DNA from: an uncultured Clostridia bacterium
GTDB lineage: Bacteria > Bacillota > Clostridia > Oscillospirales > Ruminococcaceae
NCBI GenBank assembly: GCA_945910715.1
Contig: CAMDZU010000070.1
Location: 1 to 6,953 of the forward strand
DNA: 6,953 nt
Direction of reading: 5' to 3'
The translations under genes were made by a program, and so were the position numbers. The notes beneath the pieces are model-generated. The model made no database searches and was not told the origin of the DNA. It saw nothing but the letters and a program-made list of their open reading frames with translations. Below, in pieces: positions 1 through 4,938 of the stretch (its first letter is position 1; each line of letters opens with the position of its first letter).

Positions 1-340
1 CAGGATAAGCCTTTGCTCCCGTAATAACGGGCATAGGCTCGATCTGCTGTGTGTTTGTGATAATTCTGCCGCCCTTTTTAAGGTAAGGCAGCCATCTTGC
101 CGCTTCAAGCTGTTCAAAGGACACGATAACGTCCGCTTCGCCCTTTTCGATAACGGGAGAGCAGACCTCCTCGCCGTACTTGATATATGTAACAACGGAG
201 CCGCCACGCTGGGACATTCCGTGTACCTCGCTTACCTTAACGTCAAAGCCCTGAGCAAGGAGCGTATTTCCTAAAATTCTGCTGGCAAGCAATGTACCCT
301 GACCGCCTACGCCAACAAGCATAATTGATTTTGTAGCCAT
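1..340 (-). CDS. iorB: Indolepyruvate:ferredoxin oxidoreductase beta subunit, partial (N-terminal 113 residues)
   Basis: The frame stays open from an ATG at 340 to the left edge, so only the N-terminal part is present; the complete protein is normally about 190-200 residues. Seen: an N-terminal GVGGQG loop (residues 10-15) and the stretch SEVHGMSQRGGSV (37-49), both signatures of the gamma-type domain of 2-oxoacid:ferredoxin oxidoreductases. Known of the family: IorB is the small subunit that pairs with the TPP- and FeS-bearing IorA and contributes to the CoA/active-site region of the cytoplasmic enzyme. The start is supported by a GAAAGG ribosome binding site at 350-355, 9 nt upstream. It lies 24 nt downstream of the iorA stop with no visible terminator between, so the two are co-transcribed. 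The family assignment is secure. The exact substrate (indole-, phenyl- or hydroxyphenyl-pyruvate) cannot be read from the sequence. Confidence 0.93.
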   Translation of the reverse strand, partial: MATKSIMLVGVGGQGTLLASRILGNTLLAQGFDVKVSEVHGMSQRGGSVVTYIKYGEEVCSPVIEKGEADVIVSFEQLEAARWLPYLKKGGRIITNTQQIEPMPVITGAKAYP

Positions 341-364
341 TTCTTATTTCCTTTCAGAGTTCAC

Positions 365-2098
365 TCATTCTTCGATTGCGCCGAATCTGCACATCTGCTC
401 GCAAAGTCCGCAGCCTACGCAGAGGGTGTTGTCAACCTGCGCCTTGCCCGTTGTCATTGAAATTGCGGGACAGCCTATCTTCATGCACGCCTTGCAGGAT
501 CTGCACTTGTCTGTGTTGATTCTGAAGGGCGGATTGTGCTTTACGGTTTTAAGCAGAGCGCAGGGCTTTCTTGCAATAATAACGCTTGGCTCTTTTGCGT
601 CAAGCTCGGTCTTGATTACCTTTTCAAGCTCTGCAAGATTTCCCGGGTCAACTACTGTAACTCTGTCAATGCCGATGGAATGAACCAGAGCTTCAAGATT
701 TACTGCGTTTGCAGGGTCGCCGTGAATGTTCTTTCCGTTGGCAGGATTGTTCTGATGGCCTGTCATGCCCGTAATGGAGTTGTCGAGGATTATTACCGTT
801 GAATTGCTTTCGTTGTAGGCAATGTTGATAAGGCCTGTAATGCCCGAATGAATAAAGGTGGAGTCGCCGATAACAGCAACCGCCTTGTTTTCGTATTCGC
901 CCCTTCTTGCCTTGTTGAAGCCGTGCAGACCGCTTATGGAAGCGCCCATGCAGACGGTGGAATCCATTGCCTGGAGCGGAGCGGCAGCGCCAAGAGTATA
1001 ACAGCCGATGTCGCCGCTTACCATAACGCCCAGCTTTTTAAGGGTGTAGAAAACTCCTCTGTGAGGACAGCCTGCGCACATAACGGGAGGTCTGTTTGGT
1101 ACTTCCTCGTCGAAGGTGTCAAATTCAGCCTTTTCGCCCAAAATCTTTTCACGGAGATAGGTCTGTGAATATTCACCGATATATGTAAAGAGGGATTTTC
1201 CTATTGGGTCAAGACCGATTTTGCGGCAATGGGTTTCGATAATATCGTCCAGCTCCTCAACCACATAAAGGGTCTTTACCTTTGAGGCAAATTCCTTTAT
1301 AAGCTCCACGGGCAGAGGATTGATAACTCCAAGCTTTAAGTAGCTTGCCTTGTCGCCAAGAGCCTCCTTTGCGTACTGATAAGCAATTCCTGCGGTAATA
1401 ACGCCGATTTCTGTGCTGTTCATCTCAACCCTGTTAAGGGGAGTTTTTTCCGCAAATTCGGTAAGCTTTTTCGTGCGCTCCTCAACAACAACGTGCTTTG
1501 CCTTTGCAAAGGCAGGCATCATAACGTACTTGGGCGCATTCTTTACATATTCTGAAAGGGGCTTTTCCTCACGGTCGCAGGTTTCAACTGCGCTCTGCGA
1601 ATGGGAAACTCTTGTGGACAAGCGGAGCAGTACGGGTGTGTCGAACTCCTCGCTTATCTGATAAGCCATTTTGGTAAAGTCCTTGCACTCGGCGCTGTTG
1701 CTTGGCTCAAGCATGGGCACCTTTGCGGCAATGGCATAGTTTCTGGAATCCTGCTCGTTCTGGGAAGAGTGCATACCCTGATCGTCCGCAACGGCAATTA
1801 CAAGACCGCCTGTTACACCTGTGTAGGACGCTGTGAAAAGGGGGTCAGCCGCAACGTTAAGTCCAACGTGCTTCATTGCGCTGAAGGAGCGTGCTCCGGC
1901 AATGCTTGCGCCGATTGCCGTTTCGCAGGCAACCTTTTCGTTGGGCGCCCATTCCGTGTGCATTACGTCCTCGGGGTAGGTGGACGCAAATTCGGTGATT
2001 TCCGTGCTGGGAGTTCCGGGGTAGCTTGAAACAACAGTTACTCCCGCCTCATATAAGCCTCTGGCAACCGCCTGGTTGCCAAGCATAAGTTTTGACAT
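365..2098 (-). CDS. iorA: Indolepyruvate:ferredoxin oxidoreductase alpha subunit
   Basis: A complete 577-residue protein, close to the usual IorA length. Known role: TPP-dependent oxidative decarboxylation of aryl-pyruvates to aryl-acetyl-CoA and CO2, reducing ferredoxin; the reverse reductive carboxylation is also known physiologically in anaerobes. Seen, in order: an N-terminal pyruvate-oxidoreductase-type domain with SYPGTPSTEI (25-34) and NEKVACE (53-59); a central CAGCPHRG motif (341-348); a TPP-binding domain with the GDSTF..HSG motif starting at G411 and N429 completing the GD...N signature; and a C-terminal two-cluster ferredoxin domain. Its cysteines are C532, C535, C538 and C543 (spacing CX2CX2CX4C) and C560, C563, C566 and C570 (CX2CX2CX3C), consistent with two [4Fe-4S] clusters. 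The start is set by GGAGG at 2109-2113, 10 nt upstream. iorB follows 24 nt downstream. No frameshift or missing motif is seen. Confidence 0.96.
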   Translation of the reverse strand: MSKLMLGNQAVARGLYEAGVTVVSSYPGTPSTEITEFASTYPEDVMHTEWAPNEKVACETAIGASIAGARSFSAMKHVGLNVAADPLFTASYTGVTGGLVIAVADDQGMHSSQNEQDSRNYAIAAKVPMLEPSNSAECKDFTKMAYQISEEFDTPVLLRLSTRVSHSQSAVETCDREEKPLSEYVKNAPKYVMMPAFAKAKHVVVEERTKKLTEFAEKTPLNRVEMNSTEIGVITAGIAYQYAKEALGDKASYLKLGVINPLPVELIKEFASKVKTLYVVEELDDIIETHCRKIGLDPIGKSLFTYIGEYSQTYLREKILGEKAEFDTFDEEVPNRPPVMCAGCPHRGVFYTLKKLGVMVSGDIGCYTLGAAAPLQAMDSTVCMGASISGLHGFNKARRGEYENKAVAVIGDSTFIHSGITGLINIAYNESNSTVIILDNSITGMTGHQNNPANGKNIHGDPANAVNLEALVHSIGIDRVTVVDPGNLAELEKVIKTELDAKEPSVIIARKPCALLKTVKHNPPFRINTDKCRSCKACMKIGCPAISMTTGKAQVDNTLCVGCGLCEQMCRFGAIEE

Positions 2099-2108
2099 TT
2101 ATGCAATA

Positions 2109-2113
2109 CCTCC
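2109..2113 (-). promoter_or_regulatory. Ribosome binding site of iorA
   Basis: The minus-strand sequence GGAGG lies 10 nt before the ATG at 2098. It is a full Shine-Dalgarno core and fixes the iorA start; no better upstream start codon in frame is seen. Confidence 0.85.
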
Positions 2114-2122
2114 ATATAATTC

Positions 2123-2146
2123 CATATTGTGGATAGTCACAATATG
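2123..2146 (-). promoter_or_regulatory. Perfect inverted repeat in the iorA leader (candidate operator or leader hairpin)
   Basis: The arms CATATTGTG (2123-2131) and CACAATATG (2138-2146) are exact reverse complements, 9 bp each, separated by 6 nt. The element sits between the predicted iorA transcription start (about 2158) and the iorA ribosome binding site (2109-2113). It could be a repressor operator placed downstream of the start, or form a hairpin in the mRNA leader about 9 nt ahead of the Shine-Dalgarno sequence. There is no U-tract after it in the iorA direction, so it is not a standard terminator. The inner TTGTG...CACAA resembles the ends of Rex sites but with the wrong spacing. The inverted repeat is certain; its function is inference. 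Confidence 0.6.
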
Positions 2147-2164
2147 TTTCAGACATTTTCTTTA

Positions 2165-2193
2165 AGTATAGCATATTTCTACCAAAATGCAAA
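2165..2193 (-). promoter_or_regulatory. Predicted promoter of iorAB (extended -10)
   Basis: On the minus strand, TTTGCA (2193-2188) and TATACT (2170-2165) are separated by exactly 17 nt. The TG one base upstream of the -10 makes it an extended -10 box (TGCTATACT). Transcription would start near 2158, giving an untranslated leader of about 60 nt that includes the inverted repeat at 2123-2146. The call rests on hexamer match and spacing only. Confidence 0.6.
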
Positions 2194-2237
2194 TAGTTTT
2201 AGCAAAAAAATGACAATTTTCCGCTAAAGAAAATTAC

Positions 2238-2266
2238 TTGACTATTTATTCATAGGGGTATATAAT
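2238..2266 (+). promoter_or_regulatory. Predicted strong sigma-A-type promoter of the DHHW-FkbH-ACP operon
   Basis: TTGACT (2238-2243, five of six consensus bases) and a perfect TATAAT (2261-2266) are separated by the optimal 17 nt. The expected start is near 2273, giving a short leader of about 29 nt. It is back to back with the iorAB promoter; the two -35 boxes are 44 bp apart. A near-consensus promoter suggests high or constitutive expression unless repressed. The call is from sequence only. Confidence 0.75.
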
Positions 2267-2288
2267 AAAAGAGTATAATTTTTCAACC

Positions 2289-2295
2289 GAAAGGA
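2289..2295 (+). promoter_or_regulatory. Ribosome binding site of the first DHHW gene
   Basis: GAAAGGA lies 6 nt before the ATG at 2302. The same heptamer occurs ahead of the ACP gene (6699-6705). It supports the chosen start, which lies just inside the short leader of the predicted promoter. Confidence 0.7.
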
Positions 2296-2301
2296 CAAGA
2301 A

Positions 2302-3738
2302 ATGTCAGATAACAATTCCGAAAAGGACGAGATAAACAAGCTTTACGAAAAGCGTAAAAGCTCACATAAAGGCTCAAATGCCGCCCTCGCAAACATTATC
2401 GTTACAGGGGGCGTTTTTGCGCTGGTTACGGCAGGACTGTACATATTCCCACGGCCTGCCGTTTCAAACATTGAAAACCGCACTCTTGCCGAATTTCCCG
2501 AATTCAGCACAGAGTCCTTTTTCAGCGGCGAATACACCGAACAGATAAGCGACTGGTTCAACGACACGGTACCCCAGCGTGATACCTTCAAGAATCTTTC
2601 CGCCAATATGAAGAATATGATGGGAATTTCCTCGGGGGACGTAAAGATTTCGGGCACGCTTACCGCAATAACACAGCCTGCGGTAACAACAAAAGCCCCC
2701 GAAACCACCCCCGAGCAGACCGAAACACAGCCTGCCGAACAGACCACGGCGGCGGAAAATCAGTCCTCCGAAGCTACAACCACCACACCTCCCGTTACCA
2801 CAACCGAGGAAGTAACAACCACCGAAGCTCCCCAGTACGGCGAGGAAATTGCGGACGGGGTTTACACCAACGGACAGATCGTTGTATATCAGGAGGGACA
2901 CTGGAGAGGACTTTCAATGTTCGGCGGCGGAACGGGCGAAACCTACGCAAAATCCCTCAACGCCTTCAAGGCGGATTTAGGGGAGGACGTGAACGTTTAT
3001 TCAATGGTAGTCCCCACTGCAGGAGCCTACTATACTCCCGCAAACTTTGCCCAGTACAACGCAAGCCACTTAGACAGCATAAACAGCATAAACTCCATGC
3101 TTGACGAGGGGGTTATTGCCGTTGACGCATACTCCGTTCTGGGTCAGCACATTACCGAGCCTATCTACACAAGAACAGACCACCACTGGCAGCCTCTGGG
3201 CGCTTATTATGCCGCACAGACCTTTGCAGAGGCGGCAGGAGTTGACTTTGCGGATATTTCCGCCTACACTCCCGTAACCGTAGAGGGCTATGTGGGAACG
3301 CTGTATTCCTTTACCGAAAGCGCAGAGCTGCTTAACGACCCCGAGGACTTTGTTTACTACAAGCCCTCCAACGACTACACCTGCTACTATTACGACACCG
3401 CCTACAATTTCGACTATGATTTCCCCTTGTTTGTAGGTCAGCCCGTAAGTCAGTCCTACTCCATATTTATGGGCGGCGACGCAAAGATAGTCCGCATTGA
3501 AACCGACTGCAAAAACGGCAGAAAGCTTGCCATACTGAAGGACAGCTACGGCAATGCGGAGGTGCCTTTCTATACAAGCTCCTTTGAGGAAATTTACGTC
3601 CTCGATATAAGGTATTTCGACCTTAACGCAATCGACTTTATCAAGGAACACGGCATTACGGACGTGCTTTTCACAATGTGCACCTTCTCAGCCGTAGGAC
3701 CAAATGCAAACAATATTGATGTAATAAGGACCCAATAA
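2302..3738 (+). CDS. DHHW family SGNH-fold protein, membrane-anchored by one N-terminal helix, Thr-rich linker
   Basis: 478 residues. Seen, in order: a charged cytoplasmic tail (1-28); a single hydrophobic helix (about 31-49) giving an N-in, C-out topology; a conserved DHHW-type N-terminal segment (ENRTLAEFPEFS at 58-69, FNDTVPQRDTF at 86-96); a Pro/Thr/Glu-rich linker (about 121-177); and a globular domain with RTDHHWQPLGAYYAA around D293-W296 and KDSYGN with S415. Known: DHHW proteins are relatives of AlgX/AlgJ, where the D-x-H-W aspartate and histidine plus a later serine form the catalytic triad. By analogy D293, H295 and S415 are the likely triad. Inferred role: extracytoplasmic O-acyl transfer or an accessory step on a surface glycan. 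It is the first gene of the operon. The next gene, 3 nt downstream, is a paralogue. The DHHW family call is firm; substrate and exact activity are not known. Confidence 0.88.
   Translation: MSDNNSEKDEINKLYEKRKSSHKGSNAALANIIVTGGVFALVTAGLYIFPRPAVSNIENRTLAEFPEFSTESFFSGEYTEQISDWFNDTVPQRDTFKNLSANMKNMMGISSGDVKISGTLTAITQPAVTTKAPETTPEQTETQPAEQTTAAENQSSEATTTTPPVTTTEEVTTTEAPQYGEEIADGVYTNGQIVVYQEGHWRGLSMFGGGTGETYAKSLNAFKADLGEDVNVYSMVVPTAGAYYTPANFAQYNASHLDSINSINSMLDEGVIAVDAYSVLGQHITEPIYTRTDHHWQPLGAYYAAQTFAEAAGVDFADISAYTPVTVEGYVGTLYSFTESAELLNDPEDFVYYKPSNDYTCYYYDTAYNFDYDFPLFVGQPVSQSYSIFMGGDAKIVRIETDCKNGRKLAILKDSYGNAEVPFYTSSFEEIYVLDIRYFDLNAIDFIKEHGITDVLFTMCTFSAVGPNANNIDVIRTQ
2662..2832 (+). repeat. Low-complexity Thr/Glu/Pro-rich linker coding segment of the first DHHW protein
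   Basis: Encodes about residues 121-177, dominated by Thr with Glu, Pro and Ala (short units such as TTEE, TTTEA, ETTPEQ). The DNA is rich in ACC/ACA/GAA codons but is less regular than the matching segment in the next gene. Such linkers usually act as flexible, often O-glycosylated spacers that hold a domain away from the membrane through the wall. No function beyond spacing can be read. Confidence 0.7.
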
Positions 3739-3741
3739 TTT

Positions 3742-4932
3742 ATGAAGAAAAAATTAGCGCTTATTCTTGCAGCAATTATGCTTTCGGGCTGCGGCAATCA
3801 GCCTGCGGAAACCACTGCCGAAACTACCGCCGCAACAACTGCTGCAACTACTGAAACAACCACCGCTAAAACCGAAACGGAAATTTTGGAGCAGACCACG
3901 GTTGAAACCACAACCTCTGCTCCCGAAACCACCACAGCGGAAACAACAACCACCACAGCGGAAACCACTGCCGAAACAACGGCGGAAACAACAGCTGAAA
4001 CCACCTCTGCAACAACAGCACAGCCTGTTTCCGACGACGGAGAATATTCCGTTATCGGCGAAAACGGAATTCTTGTCACCAAAATCGACGGTCATTACTG
4101 GGGACTTATGCCCTGCTGGGGTACATACGGACTATGCGACAGCTATACGGCGGCGGTAAACGATTTTGCGGAAAAGCTGCCCGACGTTAAGGTTTACAAT
4201 ATGACTATCCCCACCTCAAGCGAGTTTTATCTCCCCGAGGGCAACGAGGGCTTTACCTCCTCGCAGAAAAACAAAATCGACTACATTGCCGAAAACCTTA
4301 AAAACGTAACCAGCGTCAACGTTTACGATACCTTGAACGAACACAAGGACGAGCACATCTTTTCCCGCACCGACCACCATTGGCAGCCCCTTGGCGCTTA
4401 TTATGCCGCAAAGGAATTTGCTGCTGCGGCGGAAACGGATTTCCCCGACCTTGATACCTATAAGGAAGTAACCTGCGGCGGCTATGTAGGCTCAATGTAC
4501 TTCTACTCAAAGGACAGCCACCTGTATTACGACCCCGAGGACTTCACAATGTACATTCCAAAGGGCGAAACCTCAACCACCTACTATGATTGCAGCTTCA
4601 AAAACGGCTACGAAAGCAATCTGTTCGTTTCACCCGACGGAAGCGGCTATTACTGCTCGTTCCTTGGCAGCGACGACCGCATTGCAAAAATCGAAACTGA
4701 CTGCGACAACGGAAGAACTCTTGTTATTTTCAAGGAAAGCTACGGCAACGCACTTGCTCCTTTCCTTACAAATTCCTTCAGCACCATTTACGTCTGCGAT
4801 ATACGTTATTTCTACCTCAATGCCGTCCAGTTCTGCAAGGACGTGGGCGCAACGGATCTGCTTTTCGCCTGCTGCACCTATACTCCTGCAGGCTCAAACG
4901 GAAACTATGTAAAGATTATCAAGAATCAGTGA
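3742..4932 (+). CDS. DHHW family SGNH-fold lipoprotein with a Thr-rich linker
   Basis: 396 residues. Seen: a lipoprotein signal peptide (MKKK, hydrophobic core 5-13, lipobox LSGC with C17), so the mature protein should be lipid-anchored on the outer face of the membrane; an ETT/AETT-repeat linker (about 20-95); then a DHHW domain with RTDHHWQPLGAYYAA (D211, H213, W214) and KESYGN (S333). These match the D-x-H-W and serine blocks of AlgX-type acetyltransferase/SGNH proteins. It is clearly a paralogue of the preceding gene: the two share GAYYAA, GYVGxxY, DPEDF, IxKIETDC/IVRIETDC-type and DIRYFxLNA blocks. It lacks the N-terminal ENR..FP segment that its neighbour has. The mature part has about ten cysteines beyond the lipid-modified one, against three in the neighbour's domain. 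The start lies 3 nt after the previous stop, with AAGGA at 3726-3730 as ribosome binding site (11 nt spacing). Likely works with the neighbour in surface glycan acylation. Confidence 0.9.
   Translation: MKKKLALILAAIMLSGCGNQPAETTAETTAATTAATTETTTAKTETEILEQTTVETTTSAPETTTAETTTTTAETTAETTAETTAETTSATTAQPVSDDGEYSVIGENGILVTKIDGHYWGLMPCWGTYGLCDSYTAAVNDFAEKLPDVKVYNMTIPTSSEFYLPEGNEGFTSSQKNKIDYIAENLKNVTSVNVYDTLNEHKDEHIFSRTDHHWQPLGAYYAAKEFAAAAETDFPDLDTYKEVTCGGYVGSMYFYSKDSHLYYDPEDFTMYIPKGETSTTYYDCSFKNGYESNLFVSPDGSGYYCSFLGSDDRIAKIETDCDNGRTLVIFKESYGNALAPFLTNSFSTIYVCDIRYFYLNAVQFCKDVGATDLLFACCTYTPAGSNGNYVKIIKNQ
3799..4029 (+). repeat. Degenerate Thr-codon repeat encoding the ETT/AETT linker of the DHHW lipoprotein
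   Basis: About 230 bp encode residues 20-95, mostly ETT, AETT and ATT units. The protein repeat is regular while the codons are mixed (ACA, ACC, ACT, ACG; GCA, GCG, GCC, GCT), so long exact DNA repeats are rare. One exact 14-nt repeat, ACCACAGCGGAAAC, occurs at 3931-3944 and 3952-3965, a 21-nt offset, suggesting slippage or duplication of a seven-residue unit. Length variation between strains is expected. Confidence 0.75.
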
Positions 4933-4935
4933 GGA
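4931..4935 (+). promoter_or_regulatory. Ribosome binding site of the FkbH-like gene overlapping the upstream stop
   Basis: GAGGA overlaps the TGA stop (4930-4932) of the DHHW lipoprotein gene and lies very close to the ATG at 4939. The overlap suggests translational coupling of the lipoprotein and FkbH-like genes. Spacing from GAGG is only 4 nt, a little short. Confidence 0.6.
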
Positions 4936-4938
4936 AAT

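Noticed and set aside
1601..2029. A 142-codon open frame on the plus strand inside iorA
   Set aside because: It is antisense to a conserved oxidoreductase domain, has no recognisable domain or promoter, and its openness follows from the codon bias of iorA.
2123..2146. The iorA-leader inverted repeat as a Rex or CRP binding site
   Set aside because: TTGTG and CACAA are 6 nt apart here, whereas Rex sites (TTGTGAA-N4-TTCACAA) have 8 nt between them and CRP sites have TGTG-N8-CACA. The arms fit but the spacing does not, so no regulator is named.
2215..2235. AATTTTC / GAAAATT inverted repeat just upstream of the -35 box of the DHHW operon
   Set aside because: Only 7-bp arms of almost pure A/T in an A/T-rich stretch; such pairs are expected by chance. 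It would deserve attention only if conserved in relatives.
2274..2279. A second TATAAT downstream of the main promoter
   Set aside because: The position 17 nt upstream (CATAGG) is no -35 box, there is no TG extension, and the first TATAAT has a proper -35 at ideal spacing.
3799..4029. Repeat block considered as a CRISPR-like or tandem DNA array
   Set aside because: The repeats are short, codon-phased and in frame within a lipoprotein gene; there are no constant repeats separated by unique spacers.
3754..4095. Open frames opposite and alongside the Thr linker, rich in Val/Ala, Gly/Cys or Pro/Lys/Gln
   Set aside because: They are by-products of the repetitive ACN/GAA codons of the linker read in other frames; no ribosome binding sites, no family resemblance, and they lie fully inside a well-supported gene.
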